This document shows positions 23,440 to 32,190 of a stretch of 64,000 nt of DNA, one piece after another. The first letter of the stretch is position 1. Each line of letters begins with the position of its first letter. Location of the stretch: assembly GCF_000332155.1 (NCBI RefSeq), contig NZ_KB235904.1, forward strand, positions 1,630,859-1,694,858, given 5' to 3'. Source of the stretch: Kamptonema formosum PCC 6407. Its GTDB lineage: Bacteria; Cyanobacteriota; Cyanobacteriia; Cyanobacteriales; Microcoleaceae. The notes beneath the pieces are model-generated. The model had not been told where the DNA came from. It saw only the letters and a list, made by a program, of their open reading frames with translations, and made no database searches. The translations under genes and the position numbers were made by a program.

Positions 23440-26190
23440 TTAAACTCCCATGACGCGATCGCGCCCAGCAGCTTTAGCTCGGTAAAGCGCCTCATCAGCA
23501 GCTCGATACAAAGCCTGCAAATCATTGCCATCAGATGGATACTCGGCAATACCAGCACTGAAACTGACTCGAAACTTACGGTCATCAGTATCTACAAATT
23601 CTTCACTCCTCCAATTAATTAGAACATCCTCAATGCTCTTGATCGCGTCCCGCTTTGCCATCCCGTACATTCCTACAACAAATTCCTCACCGCCCCAACG
23701 AGCCACCACATCTTGACCGCCAAAGGTTCGGAGCAATAATTCTCCCAAGCGCCGCAGCACTGTATCCCCCATCGCATGGCCATACTCATCGTTAACCTGC
23801 TTGAAGCAGTCTAAATCCAGCAGAGCAAAGCACAGGGATTGGTTGTGGCGATCGGCTAAGTGCAAAAATTGACTCAGGTCTTGAGTGGAACGGCGGCGGT
23901 TAGCAACTCCTGTCAGGGCATCGGTTTCAGCTCTGCTACGGAGTAGCTGGCTGCGCTCTAAACGATTGAAAATGCGGTTTACCAGTTCTGGGCCGACTAT
24001 CGGTTTGGTTACGTAGTCATCTCCTCCAGCCGCAAAGACTTGATGTACCGTCTTGGCATCAGTATGGGCGGTGAGAAATAATATGGGTACTCCGCTCCAA
24101 CGGGGATCGTTGCGAACGGTGAGACACAGCTCGATTCCTGTCAAATAAGGCATTTCAATGTCTAGAATTAACAGGTCGGGTACGACCACTTCTAGGGTTT
24201 CCCAAAACTGTCGCGGGTCATCCAGGGTTAAAGTTTTTACCCCCCAAGGTTCTAGCAATAACCGCAGAGCTGCTAGCATATAGGGGTCATCGTCTACTAC
24301 CATGACTTTAGCTTCGGCAGTGCGGGAACGTCTGATCGCATCTAGCACTACCTCGATCGCCTGAGCCGGCAGCACTGGTTTCTGTAAAAATGCCCTTCCT
24401 CCTAGCCTAGCCACTTGTACTCGCTCAGTAAAATTGCCATGACGAGCGAACACCACTACAGGTACGGGCGGTGTGAGGTTGGTGAAGTCTGCGAGTAATT
24501 GATAGGAACTTTCCAGTCTAGTTATACTTTCTGACTCTGAGCTATCCCATCTTTGCTGATGCTGTTTGCAACTAGCAGTCGTTGGGCAATTAATCTTTTC
24601 GCTTTCTTTTTTCCCCTGCTCGAAAGTTTGCTGGCGATCGCCTTCCCTACTACCCCGTTCGCCATCATTAAGATTGAGGTCAATGAGTACAACGTCTGGA
24701 TATAATGAATTACCGTTCCTGTTAGACGAACAGAAAGCCTCTCTCGCTACTGACAAATTCCTGACAACTTCCGTCCTCAGACCTTGCCTGTTTGCCTCTA
24801 CAACTAACTCGTCAGTAAAAGACTCATCCTCATCCACGATCAGCAGCAAGGGAGATGGCGAGGAGAGGGAGGAGAGAGAGGATGGGGAGGATGGGGAAGG
24901 TGGGGAGGATAGGGAGGATAGGGAGGATGGGGAGGATGGGGAGGATGAGGAAGGTGGAGAGGATAGAGAGGATTTAACTCCCCCATCTCCCCCATCTCCC
25001 CTACCTCCCCCATCTCCCCCATCTTCCCATCTCCCCCGCTCTAATTCCTCGCGCAAAGTTGCTACTAACTGGCAAAGTTGGGGCGCTTGGTCTTGTTTGG
25101 GATCGCTCTGAAGCAAGTTTTCCATCTCGCGGGCCAGGCGCGAACCTTCTGCTAAACCGAAGGTTCCCAGGGAACCGACAAGTTTATGGGCTTCTTGACT
25201 TGCTTGCTGCCTTAGTTCGTCACTAAGTTGACCCAGGCTTAGGGCAACATTGGTTTGATCGAGGATGGCGATGCGATCGCTAATGCTACTTCTGAATCGC
25301 TCCCAAACTTTGGCTATGGCATCGCTTAAGGATGATTCTTTGCTGCTAAGGAGTGCATTGTAACTATTAGATTGTGTTACAATGCTAGCAGTTTCTGGGA
25401 TGTTAATCCTATCTTTAAAACTACTACTATTTTCCAGTTCCGGTGGTAGCGAGGGCAGGGATAAATCTTCTAGTTGGGGAGTATTTAATTCCGAGTTTCC
25501 TATGATTTCTTGCCTTTTTTCCGGCTTGAGACGGTAGCCTAAACCGTAAACTGTTTCAACTAAATCCGGTGGCGCACCTGCTGCTTTTAACTTACTCCGC
25601 AAACCTTTAATATGAGCTCTTACAGTATCCTCTGCTGGCGGTTCTTCAAACGACCACAGATGATCTAAAATCGCACGGCGGCTGAAGACTCGCTGGGTAT
25701 TACGCAAAAATAGTTCTAGTAGAGCGTACTCTTTAGGAGTCAGATTCAGAGGTTGGCTGTTGTAAATTACCTCATAGTTATTAGGATTGAGACGTAGTTT
25801 ACCCGTTTCCAAAATTGGTGGTAATGCTGCGCTACCTCGCCTTAAAATTGCGCGAATCCGAGCCGAGAGTTCCAAAAAATCAAAAGGCTTAACTACATAG
25901 TCATCGGCCCCAGCATCAAGTCCTTCTATTTTGCTAGCACTGCTGTCGCAAGAGGTTAATAGAAGAATTGGAGTTGTAGTGTGTCGCGATCGCAGTTGGC
26001 GGCAAAGCGAGATCCCATCCAGTTTTGGCAGCACCACATCCAGCAATATTAAATCATAGGTAAAAGCCTCTGCATATTCCCATCCCGCTTGACCATCATA
26101 AGCTACGTCAACAGTATAATGTTGTTCCGTGAGCGTCGTGCTGAGGGCATGGGCTATATACTCGTCATCTTCTACCAGTAAAACTTTCAT
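23440..26190 (-). CDS. REC-wHTH-HPt-REC-REC-GGDEF multidomain regulator
   Basis: 916 residues. REC1 has the phospho-acceptor near Asp51 (LILLDVVLPKLDG). An OmpR-type winged helix spans about 126-224 (LTPKEYALLELFLRN, VETVYGLGYRL). An HPt is near 300-375 (QEAHKLVGSLGTFG). A Gly/Ser/Pro linker follows. REC2 is stretched by an insertion (VVLIDLNLND...). REC3 is canonical (VVDDDPYM, LLILDIEMPYLTG). GGDEF is near 755-915 with active-site GGEEF. It should both bind DNA and make c-di-GMP. The start ATG is followed upstream within 10 bp by a heptamer STRR. Function as a pathway hub is inferred. Confidence 0.93.
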   Translation of the reverse strand: MKVLLVEDDEYIAHALSTTLTEQHYTVDVAYDGQAGWEYAEAFTYDLILLDVVLPKLDGISLCRQLRSRHTTTPILLLTSCDSSASKIEGLDAGADDYVVKPFDFLELSARIRAILRRGSAALPPILETGKLRLNPNNYEVIYNSQPLNLTPKEYALLELFLRNTQRVFSRRAILDHLWSFEEPPAEDTVRAHIKGLRSKLKAAGAPPDLVETVYGLGYRLKPEKRQEIIGNSELNTPQLEDLSLPSLPPELENSSSFKDRINIPETASIVTQSNSYNALLSSKESSLSDAIAKVWERFRSSISDRIAILDQTNVALSLGQLSDELRQQASQEAHKLVGSLGTFGLAEGSRLAREMENLLQSDPKQDQAPQLCQLVATLREELERGRWEDGGDGGGRGDGGDGGVKSSLSSPPSSSSPSSPSSLSSLSSPPSPSSPSSLSSLSSPSPLLLIVDEDESFTDELVVEANRQGLRTEVVRNLSVAREAFCSSNRNGNSLYPDVVLIDLNLNDGERGSREGDRQQTFEQGKKESEKINCPTTASCKQHQQRWDSSESESITRLESSYQLLADFTNLTPPVPVVVFARHGNFTERVQVARLGGRAFLQKPVLPAQAIEVVLDAIRRSRTAEAKVMVVDDDPYMLAALRLLLEPWGVKTLTLDDPRQFWETLEVVVPDLLILDIEMPYLTGIELCLTVRNDPRWSGVPILFLTAHTDAKTVHQVFAAGGDDYVTKPIVGPELVNRIFNRLERSQLLRSRAETDALTGVANRRRSTQDLSQFLHLADRHNQSLCFALLDLDCFKQVNDEYGHAMGDTVLRRLGELLLRTFGGQDVVARWGGEEFVVGMYGMAKRDAIKSIEDVLINWRSEEFVDTDDRKFRVSFSAGIAEYPSDGNDLQALYRAADEALYRAKAAGRDRVMGV
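24838..25040. repeat. Low-complexity repeat coding for a regulator linker
   Basis: Plus-strand GGGGAGGAT/GGGGAAGG repeats with CTCCCCCAT repeats after them. In the regulator they code for GGDGGGRGDGG followed by a long Ser/Pro run between HPt and REC2. The array is the same kind as at 7460-7670 in the hybrid kinase. Confidence 0.85.
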
Positions 26191-26509
26191 AATTAGTAAT
26201 TGGTAATTGGTAATTGATAATTAGGAGCTGGAAAAATAATTCAGAAGCCATTATTCAGAAGAATTTGTACTGAATTCTGGCTCCTGAATCGTAAATTATT
26301 CTATTAGTAATTGGCAATTGGTGACAGTTTTCTACCAACTCGCAACTACCAACTACTAATAGGACTTACACAGTATCGGCTAAAAACAAAGCGTTGCGAT
26401 TACTTCGCTGCGTTCGTAATGACCGAAATACGTTTTTCTTGTTCAGCCCTATATTAAGCAACTACCAACCACTAACCACTAACCATTAACCAATTACTCT
26501 AAGTTCGGC
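26191..26509. other. Intergenic region filled with short repeats
   Basis: Contains TTGGTAA heptamers next to the regulator start (26195-26222). An inverted pair around CAGAAGCC / GGCTCCTGAATC lies at about 26224-26291. A TAGGACTTACAC...CAGCCCTA segment resembles a MITE terminus (26361-26454), and CCACTAA heptamers end at about 26494. No gene seen. Confidence 0.65.
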
Positions 26510-26749
26510 TTACATTACCTGTTCGACTTCGGCAATTTCGGGAATAGTTTCACGCAAGCGGCGCTCAATTCCCATTCTCAAAGTCATGGCTGAGCTGGGG
26601 CAAGAACCACAAGCTCCTTGCAATCGCAGTTGGACTACTGGGCCTTCAATCTCTACCAGTTCAACGTTCCCGCCGTCAGACATCAGGTAGGGCCGCAACT
26701 CATCCAGAACTTGTTCTACATTTTCTCTCGTGAGTGCTAGTGTTGTCAT
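26510..26749 (-). CDS. NifU-like (Nfu) iron-sulfur scaffold protein
   Basis: 79 residues forming a single C-terminal NifU domain. The cluster-binding CxxC is in [15 protein letters not shown], preceded by [12 protein letters not shown]. Nfu proteins carry [4Fe-4S] clusters to apoproteins; in cyanobacteria they serve photosystem I assembly. The short length is normal for the cyanobacterial form. It ends in EQVM. No partner gene is adjacent, but psaF/psaJ lie in the same window. Confidence 0.95.
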   Translation of the reverse strand: MTTLALTRENVEQVLDELRPYLMSDGGNVELVEIEGPVVQLRLQGACGSCPSSAMTLRMGIERRLRETIPEIAEVEQVM

Positions 26750-27052
26750 GTTTTACCTTGCAAATATTCCGCACAACTGATACCGATCTCGATCCTAGCG
26801 CTACTTGCTGTGAATAAACGTTTTTTCCTCAAACGAATTGCACCAAAAACTAGGTTTCCTGAAGAAATTGAGTTGCGATCGCAGTTTGTTGGTACTTGAA
26901 CTCTAAAAATCTGTTAGCAAGTGAGTGCTAAGTATTTTTTAACTCCTAAGTCCCCGATTTGCAAGTGAACTCTTGCTTTAGCAGGACTGAGGACTTAAAG
27001 AAGAACTCAGCACTCAGGTCGGCTCTACAGGGGTTTGCAGGTCAAAACCAGA
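26750..27052. other. Intergenic region, imperfect inverted repeats
   Basis: No gene seen. GAGTGCTAAGT near 26923 and ACTTAAAG...CTCAGCACTC near 26994-27016 form an imperfect long inverted repeat. An AAACTAGGTTTCCTGAAG stretch near 26850 resembles a decayed CCGGGTTTC-type palindrome. Confidence 0.5.
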
Positions 27053-27703
27053 CTAAACAAGGGCAGGTTCTAACAGTTTGACGTTAGAGTAGTTAAACTC
27101 AGTTGTTGTGACTTGTCCATCTTCTTTAGAGTGAATCACCTGTTTAGTCATCACGTAGTAGTCGCCAATTTTCTCAAAGGTATCTTGAAATTCAAGTTCT
27201 TTGAGGATGTCTCCAGTCTGAGGGTTGCGGAAAACGGCATCGTAGCGGCTGGCTAGAGAGCCTTCTGGTGTTTCTAAGCTTTCGTGGGTATCAATCACAA
27301 AGGCCATCCGACCCATAACTCGGCTAACTTGAGAAATTAAAAGGCCTCGGATTTTGTAGTTAGACCCCATCGAGTCACCTTTAACCAAGATTTCCACAGC
27401 TCCGTCGCTATCGGTTTCGCCTAAGCTAAAGCTATTATTGCCGTGAGATTTCTCAAACGATCCCCGTTTGCGGTGGGTTACAATATCCCGGAGTTGAGTG
27501 TAAACGCTTTGCTGCACTTCTTCGTCTTCGATACCGCTGACTTCTACGGTCATGTCTGGTTTGATTGCAATATGGCCGGTGTAGATTTCCTCATTTTGCT
27601 TGAGTTCGACATCAGCGCTGTAACCGGGAAAGTTTGAGTCCCAGGTGTATCGATGTTCGTAGGCGGCGCGAAATAAGTCGCGAGCGTTTGCTTGCTCAGT
27701 CAT
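27053..27703 (-). CDS. DUF3386 family protein
   Basis: 216 residues, all soluble. It starts MTEQANARDLFRAAYEHRYTW and is rich in beta strands (VEVSGIEDEEV, IRGLLISQVSRVMG). This pattern matches the cyanobacterial/plastid DUF3386 family, for which no activity is established. Full length, with no signal peptide. The IS110 element begins 139 bp upstream of its start, within which no clear promoter was identified; the insertion may affect its expression. Confidence 0.85.
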   Translation of the reverse strand: MTEQANARDLFRAAYEHRYTWDSNFPGYSADVELKQNEEIYTGHIAIKPDMTVEVSGIEDEEVQQSVYTQLRDIVTHRKRGSFEKSHGNNSFSLGETDSDGAVEILVKGDSMGSNYKIRGLLISQVSRVMGRMAFVIDTHESLETPEGSLASRYDAVFRNPQTGDILKELEFQDTFEKIGDYYVMTKQVIHSKEDGQVTTTEFNYSNVKLLEPALV

Positions 27704-27894
27704 AAAATTCTCTTAGTCTCAATATTTCTTCTAGTTTAGAAAGCTTTAGCAATTTTTGTGGGATACCGCCGAGACAGTGGCGCGAGAAATAGTCTTCTGC
27801 CTTGTGCCTTGTGCCTTTCTCCTTCGGCCTTCTTCTCTATTGGTGTCAACTTAACGTTAAACCCTTAGTCCGCCAGGGGTTAAAACCCCTGTCT

Positions 27895-28232
27895 CAAAGA
27901 TCAAGTCCTCTGAAGAGGACTAAGAAGACTTTGAAACTTAATTAGTCCTCTTCAGAGCGTTCCACGGGCCCGGCGTGCCCGTTATGAATCACAGAAACAG
28001 TAAAGCTAGCCCAAAAGTTGCCAGTCGGATATATTATCCCTGTGTCCTGAGAGTCAAAGACCGACAAATCAATAGTGCGATTTTGAGCCTGATTCAGAGC
28101 GTGGTCGTGGGCATGATGATTATGACATTGGTGAAGGGCTATTACCCTATCCCGTTGAGGAGAATCTAAGATCACATCCGCCCACCAATCGGGACACTTC
28201 CTTTCGTTCGAGCGCCAAGAGGAGTCATCTAA
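27895..28232 (+). ncRNA. Candidate bridge-RNA region of the IS110 element
   Basis: IS110-group elements encode their target-choosing bridge RNA in the non-coding left end upstream of the recombinase. This stretch is non-coding. It has nested hairpins (AGTCCTCTGAAGAGGACT at 27903-27920) and lies directly before the transposase start. The exact RNA boundaries and target/donor loops cannot be drawn by eye. Confidence 0.3.
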
Positions 28233-29603
28233 ATGATCCGATGCAAGATAAGCAAACCTGTTGCGGGTGAAATGTCTAATTTCACCCAGATTAACCCAAA
28301 TGCCGCAGGTATAGATATTGGCTCACAAGAACACTGGGTTTGCGTTCCACCTGATCGAACGTCACAGAATGTACGTAAATTTGGCTGTTTTACCCCTGAC
28401 TTAATCGAGATGGCCTCATGGTTAGTGGAATGTGGGATAGACACCATCGCGATGGAATCGACAGGAGTCTATTGGATACCAGCCTTTCAAATTTTTGAAG
28501 CCAGGGGTATCGAAGTCAAACTGGTGAATGCCCATCACGTCAAAACCGTACCGGGCAGAAAAAGTGATGTGTTGGATTGTCAATGGTTGCAACAGCTACA
28601 TACTTATGGTTTATTGTCCGGTTCCTTTCGTCCTGATGACCAAAGTTGTGTTCTACGTAGTTACATTCGCCACCGCGATAACTTAATCAAAAGCAGTAGC
28701 AGCCACGTACTGCGGATGCAGAAAGCATTAATTCAAATGAATCTGCAACTACATAAAGTCATCAGTGACATCACAGGAGTCACTGGGATGGCAATTATCC
28801 GCGCCATTGTAGCTGGAGAAAGGAATCCTCAAGTCTTAGCTAATTTGAAAAATTCTCGGATTAAAAGTAGTACCGCAGATATTGCTAAAGCCTTGAGTGG
28901 AGACTATCGAGTTGAGCATATATTTGTGTTAAAACAAGAGTTACAACTCTACGACATCTATCAAGAGCAAATTGCTAGCTGCGATGTGGAGATTGAGCGA
29001 TATTTAGCTAGCTTTGCTAGCGAAGAAAACCATCCTCCACCAGACCCTCCCAAACGGGGTAACAGAAAGCCCAGAGGTCACGAACCCAATTTTGACTTGC
29101 GCCATCAGTTGTATCGGATTAGTGGAGTAGATTTTACTCAAATCCCTGGTTTTGATGTCCTCACAGTACAAGCTCTGCTCTCGGAAGTCGGATTGGATGC
29201 TACTCGTTTTCCCACTGTTAAGCATTTTTGTTCTTGGTTAGGGTTGTGTCCGTCTGCGAGGATTACAGGCGGTAAAGTCAAAAGTTCTCATACCCGTTGT
29301 GTAGTTAATCGGGCTGCTAATGCCTTCCGTTTAGCTGCTCAATCTTTATCTCGCTCTCAATCAGCTTTGGGGGCTTTTTATCGTCGGTTACGAGCCAGAT
29401 TGGGCGCTCCAGAGGCTAATACCGCTACTGCCCACAAGCTAGCCCGCATCTTCTATCACCTCTGGAGTACAAAAACCGCTTATGCCGATTCAGGTGCTGA
29501 CTATTACGAACAGAAATATCGACAACGTATTGTCTCTAAGCTGGAGAAAACAGCTCAATCTCTTGGGTTTGAGCTGGTTGCTTGCGCCTCAAAACTAGAT
29601 TGA
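28233..29603 (+). CDS. IS110-family transposase (DEDD recombinase)
   Basis: 456 residues from ATG at 28233 with GGAG 9 nt upstream; ATG 28272 is an alternative. The N-terminal RuvC-like DEDD domain shows Asp28 (AGIDIGSQEHW), Glu75 (IAMESTGVYW), Asp112 and Asp115 (GRKSDVLDCQWLQ). The C-terminal Tnp_20 domain has IPGFDVLTVQALLSE, LGLCPSARITGGK and the serine region SRSQSALGAFYRRL. The protein is full length and uninterrupted, so the element may be active. A segment PPPDPPKRGNRKP forms the linker between the two domains. It acts with an element-encoded guide RNA in characterised relatives. Confidence 0.93.
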   Translation: MIRCKISKPVAGEMSNFTQINPNAAGIDIGSQEHWVCVPPDRTSQNVRKFGCFTPDLIEMASWLVECGIDTIAMESTGVYWIPAFQIFEARGIEVKLVNAHHVKTVPGRKSDVLDCQWLQQLHTYGLLSGSFRPDDQSCVLRSYIRHRDNLIKSSSSHVLRMQKALIQMNLQLHKVISDITGVTGMAIIRAIVAGERNPQVLANLKNSRIKSSTADIAKALSGDYRVEHIFVLKQELQLYDIYQEQIASCDVEIERYLASFASEENHPPPDPPKRGNRKPRGHEPNFDLRHQLYRISGVDFTQIPGFDVLTVQALLSEVGLDATRFPTVKHFCSWLGLCPSARITGGKVKSSHTRCVVNRAANAFRLAAQSLSRSQSALGAFYRRLRARLGAPEANTATAHKLARIFYHLWSTKTAYADSGADYYEQKYRQRIVSKLEKTAQSLGFELVACASKLD

Positions 29604-29678
29604 GTTTCTGAGGAGGACTTAAGTTATTAGACAGGGGTTTAACCCCTGGCGGGTTTGAGCTTAATTTGACACTAATGC

Positions 29679-29736
29679 CTTCTTCCTTCTTCCCTCTTCC
29701 TTCTTCCTTCTTCCTTCTTCCTTCTTCCTTCTTCCT
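29679..29736. repeat. CTTCCTT heptamer STRR
   Basis: About eight tandem CTTCCTT units (one interrupted by CCCTC) begin within 10 bp of the right arm of the IS110 element. Confidence 0.92.
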
Positions 29737-29739
29737 CAC

Positions 29740-30075
29740 CTACGACGGCAAATACAACCAGACAGATACGGTTTGCCTCCATGTCCAAAGCGATCGCTCC
29801 CCTTACATTAGTAAGAGTAAACATTCAGCAGTCTAAAGCTGTGGCGAAAGCAATCAGTAAGTAGTCTAACCGTCCCTGTCCAGGTTCGGTAAACACACCT
29901 TCATCAAAGCTCGAAACGCCCACAGTATATAGATATGTCACCTATCTAAGACTGTATTAAAGCTGGATTAACTGCCGATACACCCTACGGGGTGAAAGTT
30001 GCAGTCCCAAACCACCCGCAAATCGGGTAGATAGATAGCCAAAATTTTTGTAGTGATTGGAGCCGGAACACCCCT
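29740..30075. other. dnaK leader region, nothing recognised
   Basis: 336 bp between the STRR and dnaK. I see no CIRCE element (TTAGCACTC-N9-GAGTGCTAA), no tRNA and no clear gene. The dnaK start is preceded by GGAGCCGGAACACCCCT, with GGAG as possible ribosome site 14 nt away. Confidence 0.5.
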
Positions 30076-31995
30076 ATGGGAAAAGTAGTTGGAATTGACT
30101 TAGGTACGACTAACTCCTGCGTCGCAGTTATGGAAGGCGGTAAACCCACCGTCATTGCCAACGCCGAGGGGGGTCGCACAACTCCTTCTGTAGTCGCATA
30201 CGCCAAAAATGGCGATCAGCTAGTGGGACAAATCGCCAAGCGTCAAGCGGTGATGAACCCCGAAAACACTTTTTACTCTGTCAAGCGGTTTATTGGTCGT
30301 CGGGTGGACGAAGTAGCCCACGAAACTACTGAAGTTTCCTACAAAGTCCTCAATGTCGGTAATAGCCTGAAGCTGGACATTCCCGCACGCGGTAAGCAAC
30401 TTTCCCCAGAAGAAATTTCTGCTCAAGTGCTTCGCAAACTCGTAGAAGATGCTAGCAAATACCTGGGCGAAACTGTCACCCAAGCTGTAATTACTGTCCC
30501 TGCTTACTTCAATGACTCTCAGCGTCAAGCTACCAAAGATGCTGGCCGCATTGCTGGGATTGAAGTGCTGCGGATTATCAACGAACCGACAGCCGCCGCT
30601 CTTGCTTACGGTTTAGATAAAAAGAGCAATGAAACTATCCTTGTATTTGACTTAGGCGGCGGTACGTTTGACGTATCAGTGCTAGAAGTTGGCGATGGCG
30701 TATTTGAAGTATTAGCAACTTCTGGGGATACTCACTTAGGTGGTGATGACTTCGATAAGAAAATTGTCGATTATATCGCCGCAGAATTCCAAAGAGCTGA
30801 AGGTATTGACCTCCGCAAAGACAAACAAGCTTTGCAACGGTTAACTGAAGCGGCAGAGAAAGCGAAAATTGAGCTTTCTAGCGTTACTCAAGCTGAAATT
30901 AACCTGCCATTTATTACCGCGACTCAAGATGGCCCAAAACATTTGGACATGACTTTGACGCGGGGCAAATTTGAAGAACTTTGTGCAGATTTAATTGACC
31001 GCAGTCGCGTCCCAGTTGAAAATGCTCTCCGCGACGCTAAGTTAGATAAGGCTGCGATCGATGAAGTTGTTCTAGTTGGTGGTTCTACTCGTATCCCCGC
31101 AGTTCAAGAACTGGTGCGCCGGATTTTGGGTAAGGAACCTAACCAAACTGTTAACCCGGATGAAGTGGTGGCTGTTGGTGCTGCTATTCAAGCAGGTGTG
31201 CTTTCCGGTGAAGTCAAAGATATCTTGTTGCTTGACGTTACCCCGCTGTCTCTGGGTGTGGAAACTTTGGGCGGTGTGATGACGAAGATTATTCCCCGTA
31301 ATACCACCATTCCTACTAAGAAGTCGGAAACTTTCTCGACTGCTGTAGATGGCCAAACTAACGTGGAAATTCACGTTCTGCAAGGCGAACGGGAAATGTC
31401 TAACGACAACAAGAGTCTGGGAACTTTCCGCTTAGATGGCATTCCTCCTGCACCTCGTGGCGTACCTCAAATTGAGGTGACATTCGATATCGATGCTAAC
31501 GGTATTTTGAATGTGGCTGCTAAGGATAAAGGTACTGGTAAGGAACAGTCTATTAGCATTACTGGTGCTTCTACTTTACCAGGCAATGAAGTTGAGCGGA
31601 TGGTGAAGGAAGCGGAGGCGAATGCTACTGCTGATAAGGAACGTCGCGAACGGATCGATCGCAAGAATCAAGCTGATTCTTTAGCCTATCAAATCGAGAA
31701 GCAGTTAGCTGAACTTGGTGATAAGGTTCCTGCTGCTGATAAGACTAAGATTGAAGGGTTGATTAAGGACTTGCGAGATGCGATCGCGAAGGAAGATGAC
31801 GATCGCATCAAGACGCTGACGACGGAACTGCAACAAGCTTTCTATGCTGTTAGCAGCAACCTTTATCAGCAAGCAGGTGGTGATGGCGGCCCTGGCGGCC
31901 CTGGTGGCCCTGGTGCTCCTGGTGGTGGCGCAACTGGTGGCGGTTCCGCCCCTGATGATGTGATTGACGCTGACTTTACTGAAGCGAAGCAGTAA
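30076..31995 (+). CDS. dnaK: Molecular chaperone DnaK (Hsp70)
   Basis: 639 residues. It is an ATP-driven chaperone working with DnaJ and GrpE. The nucleotide-binding domain shows [17 protein letters not shown] at the start, [17 protein letters not shown] near 145, [13 protein letters not shown] near 195 and [11 protein letters not shown] near 335. The substrate domain starts [17 protein letters not shown]. The lid ends in a Gly-Pro-rich stretch ([15 protein letters not shown]) and [10 protein letters not shown]. Full length; cyanobacteria carry several dnaK paralogues and this looks like the essential DnaK2 type, though that is inference. A perfect terminator follows at 32046. It stands alone, without grpE or dnaJ. 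Confidence 0.97.
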   Translation: MGKVVGIDLGTTNSCVAVMEGGKPTVIANAEGGRTTPSVVAYAKNGDQLVGQIAKRQAVMNPENTFYSVKRFIGRRVDEVAHETTEVSYKVLNVGNSLKLDIPARGKQLSPEEISAQVLRKLVEDASKYLGETVTQAVITVPAYFNDSQRQATKDAGRIAGIEVLRIINEPTAAALAYGLDKKSNETILVFDLGGGTFDVSVLEVGDGVFEVLATSGDTHLGGDDFDKKIVDYIAAEFQRAEGIDLRKDKQALQRLTEAAEKAKIELSSVTQAEINLPFITATQDGPKHLDMTLTRGKFEELCADLIDRSRVPVENALRDAKLDKAAIDEVVLVGGSTRIPAVQELVRRILGKEPNQTVNPDEVVAVGAAIQAGVLSGEVKDILLLDVTPLSLGVETLGGVMTKIIPRNTTIPTKKSETFSTAVDGQTNVEIHVLQGEREMSNDNKSLGTFRLDGIPPAPRGVPQIEVTFDIDANGILNVAAKDKGTGKEQSISITGASTLPGNEVERMVKEAEANATADKERRERIDRKNQADSLAYQIEKQLAELGDKVPAADKTKIEGLIKDLRDAIAKEDDDRIKTLTTELQQAFYAVSSNLYQQAGGDGGPGGPGGPGAPGGGATGGGSAPDDVIDADFTEAKQ

Positions 31996-32045
31996 TTGAT
32001 AGGCGATAGGAAATTCACTCCTATTGCCTGTGCGATCGCTTCTTT

Positions 32046-32075
32046 CCCCCTGAATTTTCAGGGGGTTAATTTTTA
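32046..32075 (+). terminator. Rho-independent terminator of dnaK
   Basis: CCCCCTGAA (32046-32054) and TTCAGGGGG (32057-32065) form a perfect 9-bp GC-rich stem around TT. TTAATTTTTA follows. It lies 51 bp after the dnaK stop. Confidence 0.8.
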
Positions 32076-32190
32076 GGTATGTTGTTGCACTTTAGCGCAA
32101 AGACAGCGTTGTTGAAGTGAGCGATCGCACCGTTTCTGTCAGAGTTTGAGATTAAGTTGCTGTAAAATGTAGGTCTTGCTTTAAGAAAAA

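Larger units (their letters stand above)
27843..29672 (+). mobile_element. IS110-family insertion sequence with long imperfect inverted repeats
   Basis: About 1830 bp. The left end reads GTGTCAACTTAACG, then CGCCAGGGGTTAAAACCCCT, then AAGTCCTC. The right end, reversed, reads GTGTCAAATTAAGC, CGCCAGGGGTTAAACCCCTG, then AAGTCCTC. The imperfect arms of about 65 bp enclose one transposase gene. IS110 elements normally lack terminal inverted repeats, so the true IS ends may lie inside and the arms may be a palindromic host repeat that was the target. No target duplication was identified. A fragment identical to part of the transposase lies at 63848. Confidence 0.8.

Noticed and set aside
24566..25111. 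181-codon plus-strand frame
   Set aside because: Antisense of the GGDEF regulator; its length comes from the stop-poor G-rich repeat.
27942..28175. Overlapping frames on both strands in the IS110 left end
   Set aside because: They look like chance frames in a region more likely to be non-coding element RNA; no family similarity.
29740..30075. CIRCE operator in front of dnaK
   Set aside because: The TTAGCACTC inverted repeat is absent.
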